Below, piece after piece: positions 12,952 through 23,806 of a DNA stretch of 64,000 bases. The stretch lies in assembly GCA_029532625.1 (NCBI GenBank), contig JARFXM010000003.1, forward strand, positions 1,240,001 to 1,304,000, read 5' to 3'. The position numbers and the translations under genes were made by a program. This DNA comes from Lomentospora prolificans (Eukaryota; Ascomycota; Sordariomycetes; Microascales; Microascaceae). The stretch's first letter is position 1, and the number at the start of each line of letters is the position of its first letter. The notes beneath the pieces are model-generated. The model had not been told where the DNA came from, did no database searches, and saw nothing but the letters and a program-made list of their open reading frames with translations.

Positions 12952-15900
12952 AACGTTCTCAGGTTTTCTGATACTAAAGGACAACACCTCGACAGATCTG
13001 CCATTTTGAATCGAAACGGTACGCCCTTCTGCATTGGCCCTGGATCACCTTCGATTAGGCTGCCGCTTCAATTCAACGGGACTATGCCTGTCGAAATCGA
13101 ACTTGTCCGCATCGATTTGGAGACATCGCAACAAGAGACAATAAAATTATCGAAACGCGAGGTAGCAAGTATTGTCAAGGAGATGAAGAACCAAATGTTG
13201 GATTCTGGCTCGGAAGAGGCCGAGGGTTGGTACACCGTTAAGAAGCCCGGAGTCTATCGTCTGGGCAAGGTCCTGGATGAGTATAAATTGGAGGTTCAGC
13301 GGACTACTCGCGATACCTATATCGTTCCTTGTCCGAAAGCGAGCTTTCGAAACCCTGATTCATCTAACCGATGCATCCGCGATTTGTCGGATCTTTACCT
13401 CGATGTTGAGGGAACCCCTCCTCTTAAAATTCTTTATGGCAGGACTGTCAACGGCATTGATAATGGCTTCCACTTCCAGAGTTTGCAGCCTGACGGTTTC
13501 ACGTCTCCCTTGGTTTCTGCGTCTTCAGGTATTGTGGCGTCCGGCACTGATGCCGATGACGTCTCGTGGGTACGCCCGGCCCAGGTTCGCGTTCCACTTA
13601 ACGAATCCTTAACGACTGCCGGCGAATGGCAGTACGTGATTAACGAAGTACACGATGCGTTTGGAAATGTTGTTAGTTACACACCGTCTCCCGATGACAT
13701 CGACCCGAAGCCCCGGCCCAAGCATCTGGTTCAAGACTTCTTTGTGAATGAAAGACCTCGTGCCCGTTTGCGCGGATGTGACCTTCGCAATCCTCTCAAA
13801 GTTGCCAAGGGACAGGGAACTAAGCTTCCCATCGGAATTTCCATGGCAGGTCCTGCTAGAAACGACACTGGGTATTCAGTCGCATGGTATTTCACCCCCG
13901 TTGACAAGCTCACCGACAGTGGAGACCATTGTGAGAATCCAGAGCACGGATCGTTCACAGCTAAGAGCTCGAAGGAGGCGCCAAAGATTTCGCAACCTGG
14001 TTTGTACACTCTGTCCACCATCTCCAGTCGGTACTGCCAAGGCGAAGTCGAAGAGCCGTCGTCTTGCATGCTCCTGAATCCTCTACAGCCTCAACTCTCT
14101 ATCCGAGCCGAGGATATTTCAGACAAGTGTGCAGGTAACTCCGTCGGTCTTCGGGTTGACCTTGACCTCATGGGCACCCCTCCTTTCTTGGTCCGGTACG
14201 ATGTTATCACGAGCACCGGGACCAAGCACGAGTATGTCGAGATCAAGGGTCTCCGCCACCAACTCGAGCTTCGCCCGAAAGAGGCTGGCAAGCACAAGTA
14301 TGTGTTCAGGGCCATCGACGATGCCGTCTATAGTGGCCAGGCACTCACGGGCGAGGGGATGACGTTAGAGCAGGATGTTAAGCCTGCTGCATCTGCTATC
14401 ATCCAGCACCCGACCGGAACTACAACTGCCTGTTTGGACGATGATGTTGAGGTCGACATTTTGCTCCTCGGGGACCCTCCTTTCAGCTTGGAATGGGAAA
14501 CTGTGCATGATGGAAGGAAGAAGCCTGCCAAAGCTACAGACATCATGGACTCCACTTATAAGATTAAGACGGCTCCCTTCAGTAAAGGCGGTGACTACAT
14601 CCTCGCGCTGAACAGCGTGCAAGATAAGAGTGGTTGCCGCACTTTCCTCAAGGATGAACTTAAGATTTCCGTGAGACGCCAGAAGCCCCGCGCGGCTTTC
14701 GGCCTTATTGAGAACAAGCGTAGCGTCATGGCGGTCGAAAACACCAAGCTCGAGCTACCACTACGTCTCCAAGGCGAGGGACCATGGACTGTTTCTTACC
14801 GCAACAAGGATGTAGATGCCACCTTGCAAACACAAATCTCCAACCCCAATGGCCATATCCCAGTCAAATACCAAGGCGTCTACGAGATTGTTGACGTCTC
14901 CGACAAGCAGTGCCGTGGATCGGTCGACCGCGACGCGTCAACTTTCCAGGTTGGATGGGAACCCCGCCCTGATATTTCGCTTGCTCCTTCGATCTCGATT
15001 TCCGGTGAGGGCAAAAGCTTTGTCAAAAATGACGTGTGTGAGGGCGACATTGATGGAGTGGATCTCAACCTCGTTGGTAAGTTTCGCGCTTCCTGCCTTA
15101 TTCGGCCTCATTTAACCAAGCTCGTACTGACCTTGCATAAATAGGACGTGCTCCTTTCCATGTCGAATACGAAGTTCGCCATTCAGCACCGACCGGAAGC
15201 GGCTCGTCAATCCAAAATAAGAAACTCGATGTGGCCCAATTCAAGGCCTCTATCCCCCTAGACACCTCGAAGCCTGGTACCTACGCCTACCGGTTCCACT
15301 CGTTGGCAGATAATCTCTACAATAGTGACCGGAACTTTAGCCCGCTAGTACTTAAGCAGGTTGTTAACGCTAAGCCTACGGCTTCCTTCGTCAAGCCGGG
15401 ATCTTCGTTCAAGTACTGCATGGCAGAGCAGGAGAGGGAAGATACCATTCCCATAGCCCTTACTGGCCAAGCTCCCTTCTTTGTGGAGTTAGAGATCAAG
15501 CACCACAGTGGTGTTATGCCCGAGACATTCACTATCCCATCGATCCAGTCCAACCACTACGGAATTCAGATTCCCCGGCGCCATCTCAGGCTAGGCACTC
15601 AGCAAGTCAGGATTCGGACTGTCCGGGATTCTCGTGGCTGCCAGCAGACGTACGACGTTGGCGGCCCATCTGTTCAGGTCCATCTCTACGATGCACCGGC
15701 AATCTACCCTCTTGAGACCCGCACGGACTACTGTGTTGGAGAACGCATATCCTTTACGCTTTCTGGCACGCCTCCGTTTGAGATCGTCTACGACTTTGGC
15801 GGTAAGAGGATTGCGAAGAGCCCGACAACCAACTTTAGGCGTATCGCGGAAAGCCCTGGTGTCTTTACGATTACCAGCATTTCGGATAAGGCGAGCGAGT

Positions 15901-16250
15901 GCCAGGCCGCTGTCAACATCACAAAGACCATCCATCCCTTACCTAGTGTCCGCATCAGCCAAGGCAAGCAAGTCCAAGTTGACATTCACGAAGGAACAGA
16001 AGTCGAGATTCATTTCGAATTTTGGGGTACCCCTCCTTTCGAATTCACGTATACTCGAAGCTCAAATCCCCGCAAGGGCCAGCCTAGCATGGTCCTAGAG
16101 ACGAGGCACGATATTTCGTACGAATCGACCAAGATCGTACGGGCGTCTCTCGAGGGCACGTACGAAGTAGTAGCTATCAAAGATAGGTATTGTGCCTTCT
16201 CGAACCAACAGGTCGAGAAGAAGGACGATAAGAAGCTACTGAAGTATTGA
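12255..16250 (+). CDS. POM152: Pore membrane nucleoporin Pom152
   Basis: Four exons: 12255-12701, 12760-12908, 12996-15076 and 15145-16250, giving 1260 residues, about the usual length of fungal Pom152. The N-terminus is a short disordered Pro/Ser/Gly region followed by hydrophobic segments (RFYAAAVYVALLCWKLYDWI; LLIKWSVIDFVFIFGL; AVLILYAGHMILNYMLMF) that anchor it in the nuclear envelope. The rest is a chain of Ig-like repeats marked by recurring G-x-PPF motifs (DLMGTPPFLVRYDV, LLGDPPFSLEWE, LSGTPPFEIVYDF, FWGTPPFEFTYT), which form the lumenal ring around the pore. Intron 2 contains a 28-base C run but has a clear TACTAA branch site close to the CAG acceptor. That branch site supports starting exon 3 at 12996 rather than at an in-frame alternative near 12963. 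No signal peptide is needed, as the first TM acts as anchor. Confidence 0.95.
12924..12951. repeat. Poly-C tract (28 C) in Pom152 intron 2
   Basis: An unbroken run of about 28 C lies between the GTAAAT donor and the branch site. Its exact length is prone to sequencing and replication error. It does not touch coding sequence if the intron is spliced as proposed. Confidence 0.85.
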
Positions 16251-16747
16251 TAGAAGAGGATGGATCTCCGTCGGATTCGACGCTTCGAGGAAATGGGAAC
16301 GGAACAAATATCAAAAAAATTGGGAAGAAGTGAACTAATGGTCGTCCACGAGCTGCAAGCAGCCAGTGGTGTAATTATCTACTGAGCATTGTTTTTATTT
16401 TACATGGCACGGCGTTCGATGGCGGTAAACACGAATATTGGGATAGGACAGCTGAAGGAACAGATGTAAACCCAATATCATGTCTGAATATCTCCTCTGT
16501 CAAACAAAGTTTTGCTTTCGAAGATTTGTTGCGTGCAAGAACACTGCCAACGATGATTTTATGTACACAGTCTTATCGGACGACGATAAGTAGCCGCACT
16601 GTATACAGTCCAAATTTTTCTTTTTCAACGTCGAAACTTTTTTTCTTGGATCGAAAGCCCCACGTCAAGGTGAGCTTGCCATTCTTCGATTAGCAAATTT
16701 ACTTCGTCCATCTCCCGATTCGAGAGACGACAATCGCGGCAAAAACC
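16251..16747 (+). other. Intergenic: Pom152 3' end and Utp22 promoter
   Basis: Just under 500 bases separate two genes on the same strand. The sequence is AT-richer than its neighbours and holds no credible ORF or RNA gene. It must contain the terminator of the upstream gene and the promoter of the downstream one. I see no specific motif that I would name. Confidence 0.5.
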
Positions 16748-19700
16748 ATGGAATCGAGCCCGAAACGGCGTAAGACGTCAAACGACGGGGCTACTTTAGC
16801 CAAGACGGACCTGGCCTTCAATCCCCAAGCAGCATCCCAGATTGCGACGGCGAGTACCTTCGTTCTCGGGGCGGAGGAGCTACTGAGGGATGTCCAGGTG
16901 GACTATACGAAAGTTTTGGGATATGTGGATAAGGTTCTATTCAGATTGAGGGAGGTGATTGGGGGGATTGAAGGACATGATCCGCTTCCGGTAGGTCTTC
17001 GAAGATTGCGGTTGAGCGGAAGCGATTTCCGTCAGAGGACCAGGACTAACCCGGCGTCTAAACAGATCCTAGAAGCCACGAAGAAAGTCGAAAAGAGGAA
17101 CGGAGTGGTCATACCATGGCCTCTGCCCCCTCCTGCCCCCGATGTGCCTTACAAATTCGCTTATGCGAAGCCATCACAGTACAATGTTGTAGGCAGCTAC
17201 GTCTCGAGGACGATGATCAAGGGGCAGCCTCGCCACGCCGTCGACATGGTTATCGAAATGCCGAAGGAGCTTTTCCAAGAAAAGGACTATCAAAGGATGC
17301 GATATTTCTACCGTCGCGCGTACTACCTAGGCTATGTTGCCGCAGGCGTCAAGAAGGAGCTCGGCAAGGAGATGGAGCTCACGTTCGAATATTTCAACGA
17401 CAATCAGTTCTTACCCGTTCTCGTTCTTACGCCGATTGATAAAAGTATAAAGGGTGTTATAAGGGTCATCCCCTGCGCACCAGTGGGCCTATTCAAGAAG
17501 TCAAAGCTGCTACCGTCTTGTAGTTGCAACCAGAGGGGATCGCAAGGTGCGCCAAAGGACCAGTTGCCCGGAACCCCGTTTTACAACTCGACAGTAAAGG
17601 CGGAAGAGACCTTCATATCATATCTACAAGTCCTTACGCTTGCACGAAACGAGTGCCCGTCTTTCGACAAAGCCTGCATGCTCGGTCGAGTGTGGCTCCA
17701 GCAGCGTGGCTTCGGCAGCGCGGTATCATCGGGTGGCTTCGGTCACTTTGAATGGTCCCTTATGATCGCCCTACTAATGCAGATGGGCGGTCGAAAGGGC
17801 CAAGCAGCACTATCCTCTTCTTTAAGCGGTACAGCGCTGTTCAAGGCAGCGGTGCAATTTATTGCATCGACGAACTTCATCACAAAACCGTTCCTCTTCA
17901 AGTCATATAAGGGCGGCAGTGATGCCGTCAAGGAGAGCGGCCCTGTCATGTTCGACCCAGTTCGAGAGCTCAACATCCTCCACAAAATGACGCCATGGTC
18001 GGCCGTCTTGCTCCAGATGCACGCCAAGTCAACACTTGAGTTGTTAAGTAGGCCTCTTGAGGATCAATTCGAGCCAACTTTTATCGCAAAGGCCGACCTC
18101 CCTCGTCAGCTGTTTGATGCTTTAGCCCAAGTGGACATTGACCCGGCGGACGTGGATGCGGATCTAGACGAAGACCTAGGGTTTATCAGAGGCCGTAGTA
18201 CCGAAATATATGAAGTGTTGGCCAAGGCACTGGGAGACAGGGTACATCTAGTGCACATGCAGTGGGATCCGCCAACATCCTGGGCGACTGATTCGGCTGT
18301 GCCGCGCGAGAACAAGCCAGTCCATGTTCGCATAGGACTCACTTTTGATGCCGTCAATATGAGTCGCACTATGGAATATGGCCCGCCGGTCGAAGACAAG
18401 AATGAGGCGGCCATGTTCCGGAAGTTTTGGGGCTCGAAAGCCGAGTTGAGGCGGTTCCAGGATGGCCGGATACTCGAATGCGTTCCTTGGGAGAGCAACG
18501 ATCCTTTCAGCCTCTGCCGAGAGATTATGAACTACTCCATTAAGCACCAGCTTGGGCGTGGTACAAATGCACTCCTCCCGAAAACCGGGATTGAGAGCCT
18601 GGGACCCCCAGCAACCGAGATAACCGTCTTTAACAAAATCCTTGACATTTTCCGGGAACAGGAGAAGACGATCCGCAACCTCGAGGGCATGCCATTACAA
18701 ATACGTCGCTTCTCGCCCATCTCTACTCAAGCGCAATACGCGAGGAGTGGGAGCGAGTCCGGAGCGGCAGCAAACGTTCCCGTCTTGGAGGTTGTACTCT
18801 TCTTCGAGACTTCGAACCGCTGGCCAGAGAACCTCGTGGCCATTCAAGAAACTAAACTTGACCTTTTGTTGGACCTTGGCCAACGTCTTTCAGAGGCTGC
18901 GGGCAACATCGAGACGTACCTCGGACGCGACAACGTGGAGCTTGGTATAGAAAACCTCGGCTACCTGGATGTGGTGGCCGTTGCACCTCTCACAATCAGG
19001 ATACGCGTTCACAGTGACATGGAACGGACCTTACTTGAGCGGCAGATAAGCAACATTACCCTCAGTCCTCATGTTCGGGCCGAAGCGGAGCAGGCTTTGG
19101 AGAAGTTTAAGTGGCAATATGAGATCCTGCCGCTGCATGTGCAGGTCATATCCACCTTTTGCACGCGTTTCCCAGCACTACAGGCCACGATCAACATGGT
19201 CAAGTACTGGTTCGAGTCGCAGATGCTCTCGTCGCACTTTAGCACGCAGCTCATCGAAGTGATTGTCCTCTACGTCTTCCTGCAACCCCAGCCTTACAGG
19301 GTACCGACGACGGTATCTACAGGTCTGATGCAGGTTCTCTTGTTCCTCTCTCGATGGGACTGGCGAGATGAGCCATTAATCGCCGATTACGCCGGCCATG
19401 ACATCTCGGCGTCGGAGCGATCCGCCATGTACAAGAAGGTAGAAGAGTGGCGTAAGCGAGACGCTAGCATGAAGCACCATGTCTTCTTTGTCGCTACCTC
19501 GCACGATAAGTCCGGTGAAGCTTATACTCGGAACGGACCCTCTCGAATGGCCGCCATGCGCATGACCGTGCTGGCCAAGGCTGCTGCCAAACTCGCCAGG
19601 GATAGTAGCCTCAAATTCTCGGTGGCGCCCCTCTTCCAACGCTCGCTGGGGGTCTACGATGTCATATTTCACCTCTCCGAAAAAGAGCTTACCCGCCTCA

Positions 19701-20089
19701 TGCGACTCGCCGGGAGCGCTTCGACCGAAGCCAAGCAGTCCAAGTTCAAGAACCTCGACGGCATGACGGGCGTCGCTATGCAGCCCATCGCAGCGTGGCC
19801 GATTGAGAGGTTCATCGAGGTCCTCCGGGACGTCTATGACGATACACTGGAGTTCTTCCACGGCGATCCCCGCAATCACAAAAAGGCGGCGATCGGGGCT
19901 GTGTGGAAGCCCAGGCCGGGACAGCAAAAGTTTAGGGTGGGATTGCCATATAATTTCAAGCAAGCGGATGCGAAGGCGGACAAGGTGGTGGTGGACCGGA
20001 CGGCGATTTTGGCGGAGATTGCGAGGATCGGAGGAGAGTTGATTCGGGAGATTGAGGAAACTTCGGCGCCGGATGTTGAGATGCAGTGA
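16748..20089 (+). CDS. UTP22: U3 snoRNP / SSU processome protein Utp22 (Nrap/NOL6 family)
   Basis: The reading frame is open over 1113 codons. I infer a 75-nt intron at 16991-17065, which leaves two exons (16748-16990 and 17066-20089) and 1088 residues. The N-terminus MESSPKRRKTSNDG is a basic nuclear targeting stretch. Family-typical segments include NGVVIPWPLP, GSYVSRTMIKG, the Nrap core with GTPFYNST and CMLGRVWLQQRGFG, FWGSKAELRRFQDGRILECVPW, and the C-terminal HVFFVATSHDKSGEAYT. Nrap proteins have a tandem nucleotidyltransferase-like fold without catalytic activity and act as scaffolds in 18S rRNA processing in the nucleolus. The putative intron has a GTAGGT donor, an ACTAAC branch site and an ACAG acceptor. 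It contains no stop and is a multiple of three, so splicing would only delete 25 residues. Confidence 0.95.
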   Translation: MESSPKRRKTSNDGATLAKTDLAFNPQAASQIATASTFVLGAEELLRDVQVDYTKVLGYVDKVLFRLREVIGGIEGHDPLPVGLRRLRLSGSDFRQRTRTNPASKQILEATKKVEKRNGVVIPWPLPPPAPDVPYKFAYAKPSQYNVVGSYVSRTMIKGQPRHAVDMVIEMPKELFQEKDYQRMRYFYRRAYYLGYVAAGVKKELGKEMELTFEYFNDNQFLPVLVLTPIDKSIKGVIRVIPCAPVGLFKKSKLLPSCSCNQRGSQGAPKDQLPGTPFYNSTVKAEETFISYLQVLTLARNECPSFDKACMLGRVWLQQRGFGSAVSSGGFGHFEWSLMIALLMQMGGRKGQAALSSSLSGTALFKAAVQFIASTNFITKPFLFKSYKGGSDAVKESGPVMFDPVRELNILHKMTPWSAVLLQMHAKSTLELLSRPLEDQFEPTFIAKADLPRQLFDALAQVDIDPADVDADLDEDLGFIRGRSTEIYEVLAKALGDRVHLVHMQWDPPTSWATDSAVPRENKPVHVRIGLTFDAVNMSRTMEYGPPVEDKNEAAMFRKFWGSKAELRRFQDGRILECVPWESNDPFSLCREIMNYSIKHQLGRGTNALLPKTGIESLGPPATEITVFNKILDIFREQEKTIRNLEGMPLQIRRFSPISTQAQYARSGSESGAAANVPVLEVVLFFETSNRWPENLVAIQETKLDLLLDLGQRLSEAAGNIETYLGRDNVELGIENLGYLDVVAVAPLTIRIRVHSDMERTLLERQISNITLSPHVRAEAEQALEKFKWQYEILPLHVQVISTFCTRFPALQATINMVKYWFESQMLSSHFSTQLIEVIVLYVFLQPQPYRVPTTVSTGLMQVLLFLSRWDWRDEPLIADYAGHDISASERSAMYKKVEEWRKRDASMKHHVFFVATSHDKSGEAYTRNGPSRMAAMRMTVLAKAAAKLARDSSLKFSVAPLFQRSLGVYDVIFHLSEKELTRLMRLAGSASTEAKQSKFKNLDGMTGVAMQPIAAWPIERFIEVLRDVYDDTLEFFHGDPRNHKKAAIGAVWKPRPGQQKFRVGLPYNFKQADAKADKVVVDRTAILAEIARIGGELIREIEETSAPDVEMQ

Positions 20090-21296
20090 AGGAACGAGCG
20101 AGCTAGAGCGCTTTTGGGTAGGCTGGGGACCACCGGCAAGAAGTTCGGTCTTGCGTCGGAGCTAGCGGATGCGGCAAGTGTGCACGCAACGCTTGATACC
20201 AATACATAGTACATAATTACTTTCAATTTGATCGTAAATAAATGGTCGACGAATAAACGTATATAAACGAGGTCTTTTCAAATAATTTCTCGAATTGAGC
20301 ACTCTGGGAGAGATAGTACGTTTCAACATTGGTCCTTCGCGCGGTGGTGACGTGGGGAGCTTGGTTCCCCAGATAGCAGAACCGGCTATGAGTTCTGCCG
20401 GCCCGCATTTTATTCGTGGTGTATGGTAGATGGATGGAGGTGGATAACTCCTTTCCTCTTAACTCCCCCTTTGTTCCCAGCGCCATCAGCGCCCTCAGCG
20501 TTGCCACCAAACAGCGACCAGGAACTGCCGACTCTTTCCGCCCGCCGAAGCCGGTGGTGGGGCAGCCAAAGCTATTCCCACATCGGATTGCCGAAGACTC
20601 GACCCGACACAGTGAATGGGGAGAGGGGCGGCGGTGGGGGGCCATTTCACATACTAAACCAGCTAGTTCACCTCCTGAACATTCAACTTTTGCTCATCTC
20701 TGGCGCGGTTCCGCTTTGCCCAGCTCGGAGCTGGCTAGTAGTTCCTTTTCCACCCAAAGTGCTAGTACATCATTCTGGGGAACAGCTCCTGCCATTGGAC
20801 GGCCACTACGGGTCTGGTATGGTAGCTGGCGGTTGCTGTGGCGGAAGGAACGGAGTCAGAGAGGATTTTGGAGGCAAGGAAGGGAGATGTGGTGGTGGGG
20901 GGGAGGCTGAGGAGAAGACGAGGACCCCTGGAATTCACGAATTTGCCCCGAAGTTTGGGAACAGGGCGGCCCCGGCGCGGTTCGGTAAATGCCCGTAGAC
21001 TTGACCCGATAGTAGAAAAGACTGGCTATCCTCGGTGAAAATTGGGGTAACCCCTGCCTCTTTCCCTCCGCTTCGGATTTGGGATTTAATTGTCTCGTAG
21101 TATTTTCTCTTTTAGTTTGAGAGCTCTTTCCTTTTTTTTTTTCCTCCTTTCCCTCTTTTTCCCTTGGATAGTGGGGAATCGAGATTGTTAATTGACGTAG
21201 TTCTGAGAAAGAGAAGAAAGAACGTCTTTGATTTCCTGACATTGCCAATTGCTTGGTTACCTACCGCATTTGCCGCCTCTACTCTTTCCGCCCACG
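20090..21296 (+). other. Intergenic: Utp22 3' end and CoA-transferase promoter
   Basis: About 1.2 kb without a believable gene. The right half is C/T-rich on the + strand, including a T run near 21130, as is common just upstream of highly expressed fungal genes. Frames within it are composed of low-complexity Ser/Pro/Gly and do not read like proteins. Confidence 0.5.
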
Positions 21297-23087
21297 ATGC
21301 CTTCTCTCGGATTGTATGCGCGGACGCTCCGCGCCTATGCTCGCCATGGTGCCAACGTAAGGATTTACCCCGGGGCAGGAAAATGAAAATCATCGCAGGA
21401 CCCCCCAAAATTTGCCGAGAGCAAAAGGGAGAAGAACGAAATCTGTGAATCGTTGCTAACAATGCGGTCTCCGCCGAACAGCCCACGCCTGTCCTCTCCC
21501 GAGCTTTCTCGGCGACCGCCCGTCGCGCCGAGATCAACAAGATCTATCCCTCCGCCTCCGCCGCCCTCTCGGACATGAAGCCCAACTCCACCCTCCTCTG
21601 CGGTGGTTTTGGTCTCTGCGGTGTTCCCGACACCCTGATCGACGAGGTTATGAGCAAGCCCGAGATCACCGGCCTCACCGCCGTCTCCAACAACGCGGGC
21701 ACTGATAAGTCCGGTCTCGGTAAGCTCCTCAAGTCAGGCCAGATCCGCAAGATGGTCGCCAGCTACATTGGTGAGAACAAGACTTTCGAGAGCATGTACC
21801 TCACCGGCAAGGTCGAGCTCGAGCTCACCCCCCAGGGTACCCTCGCCGAGAGGTGCGCGGCGGGCGGCAAGGGTGTTCCCGCTTTCTACACCCCTGCTGG
21901 CTTCGGCACCGTTGTTCAGACTGGTGATCTTCCCCTCAAGAACAAGCCTGATGGTACCCCCGACCAGCTCTCGTACCCTAAGGACGTCAAGGTCTTCAAT
22001 GGCAAGCCCTACGTTCTTGAACACAGCATTGCTGGTGACTACGCGTTCGTCAAGGCCTACAAGGCCGACAAGCTCGGAAACTGCCAGTTCAGGCTCGCCG
22101 CTAACAACTTCAACGGTGCCATGGGCCGAAATGCCAAGATGACCATCGTCGAGGCTGAGCATATTGTCGAGCCCGGTGAGATTCCCCCTGAGGCGGTCCA
22201 CCTCCCTGGAATCTACGTCAAGAGGGTCATCCAGAGCACCACCGAGAAGGGTATTGAGAAGTACACCTGGGCCAAGGACCCCAACGCCCCTGAGGCCAAG
22301 TCTGCCCTCGGTACCGGTGACACCGCCGCCAAGAGGGAGCGCATCGTCCGCCGCGCCGCCAAGGAGTTCAAGAACGGCATGTATGCTAACCTCGGTATCG
22401 GAATGCCCATGCTTGCTCCCAGTTTCGTCGGCCCCGAGGTCGAGGTCCAGCTCCAGTCCGAGAACGGTATCCTCGGTCTCGGCCCCTATCCCAAGAAGGG
22501 CGAGGAGGATGCCGACCTCATCAACGCCGGCAAGGAGACCGTCACCCTTAAGCCCGGTGCTGCAGTCTTTGGTAGCGAAGAGTCGTTTGGCATGATCCGA
22601 AGCGGAAGGATCGATCTCACCATCCTTGGTGCCATGCAGGTCAGCGCCAACGGTGATCTCGCCAACTGGATGCTTCCCGGAAAGGTCAAGGGCTTCGGCG
22701 GTGCCATGGATCTCGTCAGCAACCCCAAGGGAACCAAGGTCGTCGTCACCATGGAGCACACCGACAAGAAGGGCAACCCCAAGATTGTCAAGCAGTGCGC
22801 TTTCCCTCTTACCGGCCCTGCTTGTGTTTCCCGTATCATCACCGAGTTGGTAGGTTTATGACAGATTTCTTTTTTCTTGATTCATATATACTTTGGAGAT
22901 TCACGAAATACGGAGTAAAAAGGGAAAAACAGCCCAAGCTAACAAGTTGCAATAGGGTGTCTTTGATGTCGATACCACCACCGGACTCACCCTTATCGAG
23001 ATTGCCGACGGCGTCACCGTCGACGAGATTAAGGCCAAGACTGAGGCTCCCTTCAAGGTTGCTGATGACTTGAAGCCCATGTTGTAA
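21297..23087 (+). CDS. Succinyl-CoA:3-ketoacid CoA-transferase, mitochondrial (SCOT/OXCT family)
   Basis: Three exons: 21297-21356, 21482-22849 and 22956-23087, giving 519 residues, the normal length for fused alpha-beta SCOT enzymes. The first 38 or so residues are rich in Arg, Ala and Ser with no acid (MPSLGLYARTLRAYARHGAN, then LSRAFSATARRAE), a good mitochondrial presequence. The alpha half starts with LLCGGFGLCGVPDTLI and carries the GAGGFTP-like PAFYTPAGFGT. The beta half has MYANLGIGMPMLAP and the catalytic Glu347 in the SENGILGLGPYP motif. The enzyme moves CoA from succinyl-CoA to acetoacetate or related acids in the matrix. In fungi related enzymes serve ketone, acetate or propionate metabolism, so the in vivo acceptor is inferred only. 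Strong codon bias (C-ending codons) compared with neighbours suggests high expression. The short first exon was chosen because it supplies an in-phase ATG and targeting sequence. Confidence 0.95.
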
Positions 23088-23806
23088 AGAAATTAATACC
23101 AATGAAGTCGGGGATGGGGAGTGAAGGAGATAGTGCGTGAGATGTCACAAATTAGGGGAGGAAAATTGGGTGTTCAACATCTTAAGGAGTTGGAATTCGG
23201 ACTTAGAGCCATGGTTTTTTTTTTTTTTCTGGGCAAAACAGCCGATTATAGCATGTATTTCTTTGCATAGGTTGGAATTCATGATACACTATTTGAGTTT
23301 TTCCTCATAACAATTCTCTTGACTCGTATTAAGCCCTCCGCCGGTCAACCGCTGAGATTTGTCCATCGGGCAATTCAAATCGCTATACGCGAGTTCGGGG
23401 TTAGGAGGCCATGAGCGGGGTGGCAGGTGCGACTGGGACCAACCACATCTCCAGATTTCTCTAACTCTGGCATCACCAAATGTCAAGGAAGGTGCGAGGA
23501 AACATCTACCACCCACCGAGGGACTTGGGAGAGGGATAAGCACAAAATAAACTTGTTTCAGCTTTCCCGAACTTTTGAACCCCTTTTCCCTCTCATCCCC
23601 AGGATTATTAGACTCTCTTCTCTTTGCAATCTATGATTATGTTCATCGGCAATTCTTAAGAGTATGTTGTCTTTGATCAAATAGTCCTACGTATGACGAC
23701 TGACACCTTATTTACTAGCTTATTTCTCTTTTTTTTTCTCACCTGGCCTGAATGCTGCTTCATAAGTAATAAACAAGATAGGTGTACACCCCTTCTTGGG
23801 GTGAAA
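23088..23806 (+). other. Intergenic, may hide the true 5' exon of the next gene
   Basis: The first part is the 3' region of the CoA-transferase gene, with a T run near 23216-23229. Nothing conserved is recognisable. The next gene's start is uncertain (see its entry), so an upstream exon here is possible. Confidence 0.45.

Noticed and set aside
20423..20998. 191-codon + frame upstream of the CoA-transferase
   Set aside because: Low-complexity Gly/Pro/Ser sequence in a C/T-rich promoter, with no splice partner or conserved segment.
21734..22759. 341-codon open frame on - strand opposite the CoA-transferase
   Set aside because: The opposite strand encodes a complete, highly conserved enzyme with biased codons, which creates this antisense frame.
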